From Nemopilema nomurai (lineage: Eukaryota > Cnidaria > Scyphozoa > Rhizostomeae > Rhizostomatidae), in NCBI GenBank assembly GCA_003864495.1, contig ML133415.1:88780-152779 (forward strand): 64,000 bases of DNA. The letters run 5' to 3'. This document shows positions 36,142 to 49,200 of the stretch, in pieces (the stretch's first letter is position 1; every line of letters begins with the position of its first letter). The position numbers and the translations under genes were made by a program. A model generated the notes under the pieces. The model was given only the letters and a program-made list of their open reading frames with translations, did no database searches and was not told the origin of the DNA.

Positions 36142-39100
36142 CTGTAAAGATGAAATAAAAGATTTAATGATGTTATGTGGAATTTTCTTTACCTTTACAG
36201 CTTTATTGTGCCTAAAGCATGACAATAACAACCATTTTTTGCTGATTCATCAACATAATTTTAATCACCACAAACAGATCCATTACAATGCTTATTATAT
36301 CGAGAAGTCACAACCTTGGCACAATGGTAGTGGCAGTTTTTTGAAAAATTCTTAAGAAGAGAGCACAACCAAATGTACAGGCGATTATATGAATTTTATC
36401 CTAGAATGCCATCTATGAAAATGGTCTTCAACACCCTCCTGCCTGAATTTTGCACGCAAAAATCTAACAGTGGGACTGGCAGTTCTTATTTCTATACAGC
36501 AGTAGCAAAGTATTGAAAATATAATTTTTGCATAGTAGAAGTTGTGTTAATTGAACTACATTTTATTTGCTTTGGGAAAAGAACCCTTAACATTTCTCCC
36601 AAACAGTAGTTAATCAAGCAAAAACAAAAGCCAGATCAATTTTTTCATCACCTATCTCAAAGAAACAAACTTTATAACAAAAGATTGGGAATTAATAGCA
36701 CTCTTATACTAAATAATAGTTCTGCTTTAAAAAGTATCTCATGTTATGAATTATATTCAAAAGAGCAACTGTCTTTGCAATATCACAATGGCTGCATTCC
36801 CATGATGTCTTCCATGTTTTCCTGCCAATGTGTTTACAATAAATACATTCTTTTTGGCTTTCAATGTTTTTCACATCTTATTAAGACGGAATGTTCTTGT
36901 TTTTGGCACTTTTTCGTCTATAGAGTATCTTCCAATCACCTGCATCACAAAAGTCCTCCTGACTGGTTCCAAGGGGAGAATTGGTAGAGAGGAAATCTAT
37001 TTCCCTTTCATCCTTCTATGTTGTTAAAGTCAAGTTCAATTTCCCTTGCTGCTATAAAATTATGCCTCCTTTCCCCATTTTTTCCATCAAATTTGGTAGG
37101 CCCTTTCTGCTCCTTCTAACAGTGCCAAAAGTTTGTTTACTGTCTAGCAAATCTTCCATTAGTTCAGGTTGAAGTGGTTGAAGTGGGCATTGTGATGTTT
37201 GCCACGATAGGGGTTGTTCATATTCATGACCATATAGTACCCCATTTCCTTTCATACAACTCTTTGCCTCCTCATTATTTCCCAAGGTAAACTTCATCAT
37301 CCAAGACATAGCCATTCTGTGGATCGACACAAAGCCAAACTTTTATCCCATATATTGCTTTAATCCAATTTAACCTTTGTTTCCAGTAATTCCCTCTTAA
37401 GCAAAATTTTGTTTCCTGGTTTGTATGCTTTTTCTAACCAGTTTCCAATACTTTTTTGATCACTTTGTTTCCATACATTGGGTCAGTTAGCCAGTACAAA
37501 TGGAGTTCAGGCAAATTTGTAATGTCCATTACAATCAACACCCAAAAGCAGCTTTCCCCAAAATTATCAGCATATTTTTATTCAGTTACAATATTTGTTA
37601 ACTTTTCCTCTTATAATATTTGTTAATTTGTGTGCAACTGAACACAGATGGTTTTAGCCAGTATAGACAGGAAACGGTTAAGGTGTTCAATACACAATAT
37701 TTGAAGTCTTTGTGGATATTGAGGGTATTCTTTTATTGGCATTCTAAAAAATTGCTACTGCCTCTAGCTAATCCTTCAAATTAAGAACTTTGACCATTCT
37801 GCAGGGTAAAGCTTGATGTTTTGTTTCTACCTGAAATGGTATTCTGTTGAATATTAACTTGGAACATAGATCATGTTGGGCTCATGAATTGAATCACAGT
37901 CCAAACTTTGCAAGCATCATTTGATGCTACAGCCAAGGCAACATTTATAGACTATTTGGATTTGTTAGTAGTTATCTGCACACATCAAAGAAAATTTTAG
38001 CATGCATGTTTGAGTGTATTTATGGAATATTTCAATAGCCACAGAGATTTGGTAGTAGACATCAGTCAGCCTACCGAATATTATTTGATCTACATTCACA
38101 TTTTATAATTTCTCCCATCTTTTTAATAGCTATCCAAAATTGCACGTCAGCTTAAAAATGATATTTTGAAATTCACCGATGTCTATTATTGTTTTCATAT
38201 TTTGATGGCAACAACCAGATAACTGAAAAGTCATCTAGTCGCTCTGGGTCGCTGCCTCTACGATTTGGTATGAACAGGCCTACTTTTTTCACTAACTATC
38301 TACACACAACTTCCCTCATTCCTTTGCTATTTTTTCCGCAGAGTACAGTAAGCCGAAAGATAGGAAAGCGTAATTTATATCAAGTTTCGAAGTACAAATA
38401 ATACAGTGTGTATGTTGCCTCTAATACAACAATATTGAAAGTACAACAATAGATACTGTAATTTTAGATCAACACTTCCGAAACAAAAACATAGTTTCTA
38501 GCGCTCATAAGAAACGATGGAGACGGTTTTAAAATAATGATATGAATTGCACATGAATATCGAAACTCAAGGAGCATTGGTAATAGAATTCTTCCGTTAT
38601 CGAGTGGCGGTTTTTCAGTAAACATAATAATTATGAGGCGAGTGATAGACTGGAGCGAAGATACCGCCTAATTGATATCATTCATGTGAAATTTGGCGTA
38701 AAACATTGTGGGTTAAAACTACAAAACGTTTTTGTTTCATTTGATTAAAGAATTTTAAGAAATGAATCAGGATCAGCGTGATATCCAAAGATTCCGTACT
38801 TACATTTTGCACCTCCGAGGTCATGAATTTAGGCCTACTTCCGAATAAATGTTGTTGTTGTTGATGTTGTTGTTGCCGGTTTTGTTGTTGTAGTTGCCAG
38901 CGAGGGGCCGTGGCGATCTATTACTGCATTATCACTTGAGTTTAGGGGAGCAGTCATTATAAGTAGTAGGAAAAGGGTGGTAGCATACTGAAATTGGCAC
39001 AAAAAATTTCAAACCCCTATGTGCTGACTTCAAAGACCTCAAACGCCATCAGATTTTGCCAAAATATTTCAGACCCAAAAGTTTTACTAGAATTCGCAGA

Positions 39101-40914
39101 AATATTACATTCACCTGTGAGTTATGATATATCAAATCCTAAATGATCTTGGTCACTATGTGCATACAGTAATGAATACAGTAATGTATCTATTTTCAAA
39201 TGGTTTTTTATTACCAATACCTCATTTGCTTACACTTAGGTCCTTGCAATCATCTGCTCCATAATCGTGATTTAAATGTATGATCTTGTAAAAAACCGGC
39301 TACATGCTATGATTTCATGTGTCTGTTCTCGATGCGAATGTTTGTAAATTTTCTGGATACCCCTGGCAATTGTTTTTGTCTCCGGATACACAAAGGCCCT
39401 TCACGCAAGACAAAAGATCAATTGTCTTTGCCCTATTTGAACACAATAAGATCCAGTAAATCTCATGTCTTGTTTAGGTGATGTTCAGTTCATTCTCATG
39501 ACGTTGGTTCAGGGGCACGCCAAAACTGCCTCTTCCACCCCCACCCCCCCCCTCCACTCTACTATAATCGATGTTCTATGTCGTATTGTGGGTTTCATTG
39601 TCCTATTTGCACATGGAATAGAACATAGCCAATGAAGGAAGCTCTTTTGCAATGTAATTGTCATTATTACATCTATTGTTTAAGTATTGGAAGTTAGATG
39701 GGGGCATATCTTTCAGTATTCGTTGTCACATGAAAATTTGCATCTCCTTAAAGCGTTTTTCAAGTTTGCAAGAACAGCAGTAAATACTTAGGATAAGGCA
39801 ATTTTTTGTTGGCGTTGAAATGAAAAATGCGAAACGTGTAAGACGTCCTTCTCTATGATGGGCCGATTTGTCGTGGAAAGAAACAATCCAAACTTCTTTG
39901 AAAAAAAGCTGGGAATATTTCCAGAATCATTACGAGTTACTTCGTTTTAAATGAGTTTGGAGTTTCAGAAAATAGTGTGAAAAGATGCTCGTGTCTTTCC
40001 TCCTTTTCGCCCATTTTGGTTTCTGTAGCCGTGCCCAAATGCGACTCTTTTGGTTTTACAAATGTGAGATTGAAAACCATAGCTCGATAGTGAGAACGTT
40101 TCTTGTTGAAGGGCTACTGTGGCATTTATATCTGTGGTTTTACAAAGCCAGCTAACAGTAATTAGGGCTTACCCAGAGCTCCTCTTGTCGCAGCGTGGAT
40201 AACATTTTTTGATAGAACTCTGCCTGACAGGTTCCTTTTAGCGCACCGAAATTGAATTAAAAATAGCTAGTCAACATATCGCTATCTAACTGATGGATTG
40301 CAAAGTTGCTTTTGAAAAAGGGAATTATTAATATGTAGGCGATTGTAAGACATCTAACCCTAGGGCAAGGCCTGGTTAAGGCTAAAAAAGTGTTTTCGAC
40401 CAGTTTAATCAATAACAATTGTACATCATGTTAGGGATGTTGTTCCCACCTTATTCCTTCACACACTTGCTAAATCTTCTTCATATTCAATTACTTTCTA
40501 ATTTCCTACCAACCGCAAAATACACAGAATTTTCAGTGTTGCGAATAAGCTTATACTGACGTCATCCATCATTGCAAAAGGTAGAAGATGGTAATTACCA
40601 AAAGCCTTAATCTTCAGAATATGTCAGTTTAAAAGCAGATAATCACATTTACGTGTCTTGTGGCTTGCTATTATTTATTTCTAAACTAGTAGCAAGAGCA
40701 TTGACCTGTTATAAAAATAGTTTAGTGTAAGAAGCTTGTAATCAAGTAATTTGAAGCAGTTTATCCAATTTCTTGTGTGCGTTTTGCTGGAAGATGCTTT
40801 GGAAATCATTAGCTCATAGAAATTGACTCGCATGGTAAGTAAAAAAATAAGATAAAAATAGAACAACAGTAAAGTAAGGCTACGTTTCAACGAAAAACGT
40901 AATGCAAGGAAAGC
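36142..40914. other. RNPS1 upstream region; no further exon recognised
   Basis: Should contain the RNPS1 start codon and promoter. I could not place them with confidence. A run of GTT-rich sequence lies at about 38845-38895. C-rich tracts occur near 39535-39555. No other gene was seen. Confidence 0.4.
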
Positions 40915-40920
40915 TTTATT
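40915..40920 (-). promoter_or_regulatory. Poly(A) signal of the secreted cysteine-rich gene
   Basis: TTTATT on + (AATAAA on minus), 91 bases after the stop codon of the 41011-41850 gene. Confidence 0.6.
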
Positions 40921-41010
40921 TATACAAACAATATATCTACCAGATCACTGGTGCTAACCTATTTTCTATTTTAGGAGTCTGAAGTTTCTCTTCTAGTTGA
41001 ATAACCCAGA

Positions 41011-41850
41011 TCATGGTATAGGGAATCTACAAAGCCACGGCGAGTAGGCACAGTCTTTCCACCTTTTTTGCCAGTTGTCTAGATTTTTACGATTGTAATC
41101 TTCCACATCTTTAATACAGGAGGTGGGACCGGTTGCAAAATGCCCCTTTGTGTTCACAACATCGCGACAATAGTCCTTGTAACACCTGTAGCAGAAGCAG
41201 GGGAATCGCTTCTTCTTCACTTCCATCTTCACGTGCAATTTGTAGTACAGCTTGTTGTAGTCAATCCCGGGATTGTCATCGTTGTATCCGGAGTTGTAGC
41301 GCACCCTGACGGCTCGGTCGTGTTCCGGCCTGGTGCAGTCCCATCTGATGATGCCGTCTATGCTTATCTGGGCTTTAACAAGTCTAAAGAAGCCCAAAGC
41401 CTTGACGTCTCCCTTTGTGACGGAGTTGACTTTGACAACGCCGTCTCTATCGTTGATGTGTATCGGAATGACCATCGGTCCGAAGCCCCATTTCAAGTAC
41501 CATGGCGATCGCGGCAGTTTGAACCCAATCTTTATTGTCCACGGGCTTTTGCAGAAACCAAACTTCAATCCGAGAGCCTTTCCGCCGACCCTGAGTTTAG
41601 GGTGGCTGCAGAATGATGGGGACTCGTAGCACCGCCAATCGACCTTTTCCGTCGGCAGGCAGCGAAGGAAGTTCAAATTCTTGTCCAACACTGCAAGTAG
41701 TTCGGTTACTTGGGCTGGAACCGCACCATACTGGCGTGCAACCGTTGATTTGACCTTTGCCAAGTATCGGCTATCAATGAAGTCTGCGAAGCTGTAGTGG
41801 ACCAGGCACAAGGCCAGGCCGACGAGCGCATTGATCAAAATGTTCTTCAT
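41011..41850 (-). CDS. Secreted 12-cysteine protein, intronless, family not recognised
   Basis: A single open frame of 279 residues. The start is set at MKNILINALVGLALCLVHYS because that Met opens a textbook signal peptide (cleavage likely after YSFA); the frame stays open 57 codons further upstream, but that part is basic and leaderless. The mature part has 12 cysteines: pairs in LRC...WRCYESPSFC and GFCKS, one in WDC, a cluster FPCFCYRCYKDYC, and three near the C-terminus (TSC, KDC, WLC). The middle is rich in Trp, Pro and aromatics, with an internal echo SPWTIKIGF / SPWYLKWGF. There is no transmembrane segment after the leader, so it is probably an extracellular, disulfide-bonded protein. 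I know no family for it. The lack of introns sets it apart from the other genes here. An antisense open frame exists but is a shadow. Confidence 0.8.
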   Translation of the reverse strand: MKNILINALVGLALCLVHYSFADFIDSRYLAKVKSTVARQYGAVPAQVTELLAVLDKNLNFLRCLPTEKVDWRCYESPSFCSHPKLRVGGKALGLKFGFCKSPWTIKIGFKLPRSPWYLKWGFGPMVIPIHINDRDGVVKVNSVTKGDVKALGFFRLVKAQISIDGIIRWDCTRPEHDRAVRVRYNSGYNDDNPGIDYNKLYYKLHVKMEVKKKRFPCFCYRCYKDYCRDVVNTKGHFATGPTSCIKDVEDYNRKNLDNWQKRWKDCAYSPWLCRFPIP

Positions 41851-44800
41851 CCTGAAACGCTGCCTCCTCTCACTGCGCACAGCAAATCTTTCTGTTTTCG
41901 GTAAACAGAGGTACCCGATTTTATTCCCAACGAAAAGCTTCCTTTTCCTGTTTACTTCTTTCCGTCTACTTCCAGAAGCCAACCGCTTTGTTTTTCCAAA
42001 AGCCGAGATTGTGTACATCAATGACGTAAATCTCTCTCCAAATAGCTTGGATCATTTGCATCACTGAATTTTTGGGGCGTCACATATCCAAATGTTACCG
42101 TATAATTATAGAATGGAACCAGCAAGGCCAATGTCTTACGTGACAAGAACGAGTGGTTAACCTTACATTCCTCCAGATTAAGTTATGGTTTCTCTGAGTG
42201 TTATTTCTGTGCCAGGACTTGTTTGCCCTATTATCAGTTCAGATGATCGCTTTTTCGAACTTGCTTTCGACACTCTACTTTCGCCAGACTGCTGCTTTTA
42301 ATGACTCATATACATCATATATAAGATTCATTCCTTGTGAAATCGCCCTATCTTATTGGTACATGCCCTTTTGCAGCTTTTAGATTCGTAGCTGCCATAC
42401 TTTAAGAAATGGTCACTAGCAACAAGCATTTTCTGTCTGTTAATGACCCTAGTGCTTCATCATAAACTGCCATCTACACGTTTTTTTATTATAAGAAACC
42501 GGTTTATAAGCAACCTAGTACTAGAGCCCCTTAATTAAAGAAACTTTTAGAACTGAATCAATATTTTTAAGAAACTCCAAAAAATAAGATGACTTTCTGA
42601 GCCGGAAAATAATACGTACCGGGTGTCTCGTTAACAATACGAAAATGATACAAGAACTTAAGCACACTGTACCGGGTGTCTCGATAAAAAGTACCCCTGT
42701 TTCCATAAGAATAATGAACAAGAGATACGATATCAAATCTTATTGCTGTGTTATAAACTTTAATACAATTAATATGCAAGGGAAGGCGCAAGATTTGATG
42801 TTTATCTAATAATAAGAAACTTTTAAGAAACTTTTAGTATGCGAAAAATAGTTCCGCTTTTTCTAGCAATTGTGAAGTTTTGTACCACAAAGCACTTGTT
42901 CAAACTTTTAGTACTAGGACCCAAGCTGGGAATTTATCAAAGTTGCATGCTATTAAAAGAAAATGCGAGTCATTCGCATGAATGTTGATTTGTTCACGAT
43001 TAAACTTCCAGCTTGTGGTAATGTTACTAGCACACTTATCCCAGTCAACCAACTAACACGTCAAACCTCAATGGCTTTTTATGGGTGCTGTTGGTGGTCT
43101 TAATTCTCAGCGTTTAGAGAAGATCAGCCACAAAGGCTTCTGTATTTGTATTTACTCATTTGTTTTTCATTTTAGTTCAAATCCACTTCCATGTGCTGGG
43201 AGGAAGGTGAGTTGGCGACAGATAATTTAAGAATGAAATGATAACTTCCTTCTTGTAACCATAATTATCTGTCAAGAATTTTTAGAAAAAAACATGATCA
43301 CAAGGGGCATACATAAATAACGTCACCTATAATTTGTAAGTGGCGTTTCATAAAATTGAAGATAGAGCGCTCGGCAAATGACAACGCACTCTTACATAAT
43401 CATCTTTCGCGAATCAAATCCAACCAAAAGCGCTCGAGCGGATCCCTTCTTACAAATATGTAATGAGTACATAGTCATGCGATTAATGGTTAACGGCGCA
43501 TGCGTGAGCGTTGTGTTTACACAAGAACGGCTGGGACCGTTCCAACCCATCCGCTCTCTTTTGGCTCCGCTACAAGGATGGCTCCATTTGTAACCGTGCC
43601 ATTTGGCTCCCGTATAAACGGGCAAAACAGCTTGGAACCAAGCCAAATGAGAACGCTTAGGAAACATGGGTATTTTGCACTGGCGTCGAGGATAATTAAA
43701 TAAATGTGACCTCGAAAATATTTATAGGTTTGTTGTTGCTTGTTGCGCGCCAAGAAAGAAGAAAATCTAATTTGTCTGTTTTTGGTTTGATAGTGGTCTT
43801 GACGAATGATCGAGTGAAGAAAACTGTGGTATCATTTTCCCATTTTAGTCTCTGTTTTGGTGGCCAAAGTCCGTAAATAATATCAGCACATTGCGTCTTG
43901 TTCATGGCTTACGAGTTACGACAGCTAGGAATTTTGAATATAATTGTAGACACCTGTAGACAGGGCATGTGTTAAGAACTGTGACTTCCCTAAATTCTTG
44001 ATGTGTTGGTCGGTGAATCTTCAGGTGGCCTACAAAATCCTCACTTTGTCGGTACATTTGTTGCTCGGAAGGTAAAAGTTCACATTAATCTGTCTTGAAG
44101 GAACTCCACTGGCTGTCGTTTGGCGTTTAAGATAGATGATAATTTTTCTATGAAAACTATGAATAAATGGGCGATAAAAGTTATGAAAGGGTCATTGGGG
44201 ATAGCAATTGTGAGGTATCCTAAAGCTGTTTTGATGAAGATTAAGAATACAGTTGTTCTTTGCCTTCATATTGTGCTGGAGTAATTGTGTAATAATTGAC
44301 ATGTAGTATGCATCACGCGAACTTTTCTCTATAATCTGTATATTAAGTTACGCGACGGGCACATGGGTGGGATTCGAGGTTAGTTTAAAGTTAGCAGAAC
44401 GAATGGAGGTCGAAATGTAAGCCATAAGTCATTATAACCTTGTAAATTAGTAAATCATATATAATCCAAAGTATAATCTCAAACAAGAGTCTTTTCCTGC
44501 CGACCCTGAACACAGCAGCTTCTACGTACTGACCCTTCCTGTACGTAAATAGCAACCTCAGTCTGAGTCCTTATAAATATAGCTTAATGCAATTTCCTTG
44601 GAAGAGATCATTCCACTGTCACCAAGGTGACATCACCAAAGCTTGGAACACTGCAAGGATGTCATTTTTTATGTGACCCCATTTAGATGTTTGCCACTTC
44701 TCCTATTAGGACGTGTTCATGGTGCCAAGAGAACAGGCTAAATAGGGGGCTGCCTAGCTCTTGTGCTTCTCCGACTTATAAGCCTCGTATCGAGGCTACT

Positions 44801-46199
44801 TTCCATGGCACAACAATCCCTCGTTCTCATCTGTTCCCTAACAGGTTATTAAAGCTTAACATCTTTTTATAAATCAAAGAGATGGAAAGTGTCCGCTTGC
44901 ATTCTTGCTGCTTTTAGCAAATAAAGAAAAACATCTCGTTTGTTGGGAGGATTCCGCGAAGTTTTAAAGAGATTTAAATTACCACTTTTTTATAGATGTT
45001 AAAGACGTCAAAGAAATTTAGAAATGAATGCTTCTTGCTGACAAGATAAGAAATATGAGTTAAGGCTAGGCCCGATGTTTTTCGATTAGTCCATAATGTA
45101 CACAAACTTTCTTTTGTTTTTCTTTTGTTGGCCAAGGTCATGTTTTGCTTGTATCTCTAGGCCAAATGTGAAGCAGGGCTCTCCTTAGATAAACTCGAAA
45201 TAATCAACCGTAGTTGCTATGGGATGAGAGCGGAAAAGAGGCCGCCAGATTTGCATGCTCAGCTGTTTCAAGATCCTTCTACCATGTGTAGCTAGGTCTA
45301 TAAATAGCAATCAAATAACCAATCGAAGTAAAGATGGATGACTATTCCTCCCAATTGAAGGAATGCATTTCACTTCGCTAGCATTGATTCTTTCTGAGTT
45401 AAGTGTTCCTTGTCGTGCAATTTCGATTGGATTTGAGGAGCGTTCCTTTACGAATACAGATGCTTAAAATGCGTTTTGAAATGAACTGAGTTCATAATCA
45501 TGAAATACATTCTAACGCTACCTGCTGCAATTTATATACAAAACCCTAGTGTCTTTGTATGATTACATTGTTTAGGGCCCAGTTTGATCGCATAAATAAT
45601 TTACACGCATTTCTCAGGGCCTTTTACTTTATAGTTAAGAATAAAATAAGTCTTTCAGCAAGACCAATAATGCAAAAATTTACGTAGAAGTGTATTTTCT
45701 TCTTAGTAAGAAAGTTTATAAAATATTTTTAGATTTATTGCACCATGACAGATTCATGAATATTTCAATATTCTATGTTGAATAAGATAGAGTATCATTG
45801 ATTAGCCAGTTTACTAACAACAATTTCGGCAGGTTCTTGACATCCATTAATCAAGCTACCACATCATTTGATGCAAGCTGTTTAGCTTGACGAGATCATT
45901 AAACGAAACAAAGGAAAATGTTGTTTTTAACGAGAGAATGTAATGTTTATCTTCATAGACGCCTCGCTGTTGTTGTGAAGGAGCCACGCAGTAAACAGGA
46001 ACGTTTGCGTCTAGGCCATAACAACTGCGAGGAAGGGAGAACCGAAATGGTTGCAGGCCGAAGACTGAAAAGGATAAGAACCCCGGTTTTCGGTGGATAG
46101 AGCTTATACAAGTTAAACTGTTCGCTTTCTTTGAGAAGAACCTCTGCGCAAAGTTAAACATCTTACGTACTGTGGGATAATAAATTATTAGGGGGTAAG
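41851..46199. other. Gene-free interval
   Basis: No coding exon recognised. It holds hairpin repeat copy D and a direct repeat TACCGGGTGTCTCG at about 42617 and 42670. A locally CpG-richer stretch at about 43480-43660 has open frames on both strands, but their products look like nothing known. Confidence 0.45.
42828..42913 (+). repeat. Hairpin repeat family, copy D (left-truncated, 62 bp)
   Basis: Only the right arm and tail remain (42840-42901: TGCGAAAAATAGTTCCGC ... AGCACTTGTTC). It is flanked by AAACTTTTAGTA at 42828-42839 and 42902-42913, again exactly 12 bp. Confidence 0.85.
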
Positions 46200-46292
46200 A
46201 TGTTGGTTTGTAGGCTAGCAAGCGAAAGCCCGAAGATGTCGGAGAAGTCGTCTATAAATAACATCTTCAATCCCATTGGTGAAACAATGTAA
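46200..46292 (+). promoter_or_regulatory. Upstream ORF in the presumed TEX2 leader
   Basis: ATG at 46200, with an in-frame second ATG at 46236 (MSEKSSINNIFNPIGETM), ending TAA at 46290-46292. That is 7 bases before the likely TEX2 start at 46300 and in a different frame. The TEX2 frame is closed by a stop at 46255 and has no ATG between there and 46300. If this stretch is in the mRNA, the upstream ORF would reduce TEX2 translation or require reinitiation. Confidence 0.4.
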
Positions 46293-46299
46293 AGATGTC

Positions 46300-49200
46300 C
46301 ATATGGAGCTAAACAATAAGAAAGGAGCAGGTGATAGGCAAAAGTCGCCGTGGAAGAGGCCAGGCCTGTCTATGGAGTTCAAATCCAAAACACTTACCGC
46401 GTCCTTTACGAAATCAAACGACGAAGAGCTTGACTACGATTTTGGCAGCCCAGTGGAAAATGCCGCTGAAAGTCATGCAGCTGTCTTGCAAGCAGAAAGG
46501 AAGGAAGACAGTTTGGAGAATGTTAGTGGCTTAGAAGACAAGAAGAGCATGGATTGCTTGAAAAATACCTTGAAAGCTGGTGCGAAAGTCCCTGAAATAT
46601 CATCGAAGACGAATTGGATGAAAGATAAAGTTAGTAATTTTTGGGGACGGAAAGGCAAGCAAGATGATGTAGATAGGTCAGATATTAGGAGAACAGACGA
46701 AGAGTTGAATTTAGAAGACGATAGCGTTGGAATGTACCGGGAGGGCGAAGCAAAATTGTGTAGCAGCAAGCCCAATGCTGAAGAGGTCAGTACTTGTTTT
46801 TCTAACACTACAGAAATGGAGATTGTGGATAGTCCATCAATAGAAATAAAGGATGGCAACAAGGATAAGAAGCAAGGAAGGGCATCAACAGGTTGGATCA
46901 GGGATCAAGTGTCTAGTTTGATTTCAAAAGGAAAAAACTATGCATCAAGTGGCTCTGTAGCATCAGAATCTGGTGGAAGTGTAGATGACACTGGAGGCAA
47001 GGCCCTAGATAGACAGAGCCCAAGGTCAAAAACTGGGTCATTGTCACAAAGTATCAGCGAGCATTATACATTGAAGCAGAAGGTTGAAAGTGATGAGAAT
47101 CATGAAGAAGAGAGTTATAGTCAGGGTGCTGTGACCATTGGGTTTGAAGCTAGCGATAGCAATGATTGCGATAAGTCTGAAGGTGAAAAGGAGAAGTTTG
47201 TTGATATTCATGAAAGTATAAATGAAAGCATAGCTAGGCAAATGTTTGTTGCCTTCAAGAAAGATGAATGCCAAAATGTCCAGGGATTAGATGATAGGCC
47301 TCTGTCTCCTCAGACAACATCCCTACAGGCAAGTGGTGGAACAAAAAAGAGTTCTGCTAAGTCCAAATTAAAAGGCTTCCTTACTTCAAGACCCATTACA
47401 ACTGATCTTACACATATCCCAATATCTCCCAGCACCAAGGAGGAAAAGCATGGAAACAACTCCTCTACCCAGACCCAGACAAAAAGAAAGTTTAAGTTTG
47501 GTGGAAAGCTTTCTTTTTCAGAACTTCTGCACTCCCAAGAGCATGGCACTCAAATGTTAGCAGAAGGCGACATGCGAAATGCAGACAGTCTTTCAGCGTC
47601 ACCTGTTTTGACCAGATTTGAAAGCCCAGTGTCAGATGATGACGATGAGGATAATATCACGCTGCCTCTGACTGACAAAAGCAGCCCAAGTCACTCAGCC
47701 AATAGGCAGCAATCTGATCTGTCATTCTTCATGCTATGGACCCTTGCTGTTGCTCTTTATGCATTATATGTAATCCCAATCAATACTTTATAAAGGGGTT
47801 TGCATTTGGATCTCTGGTTATGTATATTGCTGGTTGCCTAGTCATATGGCTATTTTGCCCATCAGGAAAATCATTTGAACAGTACAAACAGGAACTCAAA
47901 AAATACCCCAGAGAACAAGACATTTCTTCATCTGAAAAGAAGCCAATGAGAGCTGTGGATCCAGATAATCTAAGAAAGCCAAGAGATATAAAGGTACCCT
48001 TGCAATTATATTTAACTGCTTTCAATATTATTGTAGTATAAGTACACTCTCCAAGCCAGTTTTAAGGAAAATTTTGCATTATCTCCATTCTCCAACAAAC
48101 CATTTCAGTGGAATGGTCTGATTAGACTTTTGTGGCATGATGTTTCTTCCTTAAAGGTATGATAGGCTTTGTCAAATTATTTATTTAAACAGCCCTTGGT
48201 TTTCAGAACATTTATACTAATGACTGCCCTAATGCAAAATTTGTTTGCTTAAAAACACCAGTTTACAAACACCAGTTGGGTATAGTGAAGACAGTCATAT
48301 TTACTTTGCAAAGTGATAACAAATGCTGGTAGGCTATAGAGCAGGTTGACTTGGTTATGGATCAGAAACTTTTCCAATCTTCTAGGCATTATCTGCATAT
48401 GCCTCTAGCCATAACCTTGTTAGTGTGAAATGTAATGTAGTCAAGTTATTTCCAATATTGTTCAAAGAGTGGGCTGCTCTTTCTGGGAAAGGGGCATACA
48501 TGCTCTGGAATTGCTCTTTGTAATTTCTTTAAATGTAAAAAAAGTGTTTACGATGTTCAAGATGCCTATGTTCTGATCTTTACCATTCTATAGTATGGTG
48601 GTAGCTTGTATGTGAAATATAGTAAATAAAGTGAGCATTTTGTTAGAAAAGCTCTTCATATTTGTTTGTTATGAGCCCATTTCAATTTAACAGAGAGTCT
48701 GATGTTTACACCTCCCTATTGTCTTGAACTTCTAAAATTGAAGTTCACTTTTAAAAGCAATCAGCTCTTTTTTATCTTTTTATCTTATCTTGTTAATGCT
48801 TTCATACATAAATATGTTGCTCAGTAACTATGAGCCTATTTCTTACTTATGTGGTATTTCTAAGATTTCTATGAAAAAGAGCTGAAGTTCATACTGTAAT
48901 CTTAGTTACAAAAAGCCAAGATTGTAAAAACTGTTCGGATTGTAAACCTGGGAAATGCAGAGCTAATAATGAAGTAGAATTTTCTTTAGAGTCAGGAAGC
49001 TGCCTAAGTTATTTTGTTGCCAGAAATTTTATCAAATGAAAATTTTGATTTATTGGTACTTAACCAATTTTCTGTTGTCTTGTTGCAAATAGGCATTCAT
49101 TGTCTTTCCCGTGTTTTACAAGTGTTGTTATTATTTGCTCTGTATTTTGTAAATCCTGTCTTCAAAGAAGCCTTTTCAACCAATCTTGTGATATGAGAAG

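Noticed and set aside
38804..38824. Minus-strand ATG exon MTSEVQN followed by a GTAAGT donor as RNPS1 exon 1
   Set aside because: The donor is good, but its phase (0) does not join the first visible RNPS1 exon (needs 2), and no linking exon was found.
41140..41629. Plus-strand ORFs of 98 and 158 residues
   Set aside because: They are antisense to the secreted protein gene, which has a signal peptide, ordered cysteines and a poly(A) signal.
43378..43753. Overlapping ORFs on both strands in a CpG-richer patch
   Set aside because: No domain, no splice context and no poly(A) signal; likely repeat-derived.
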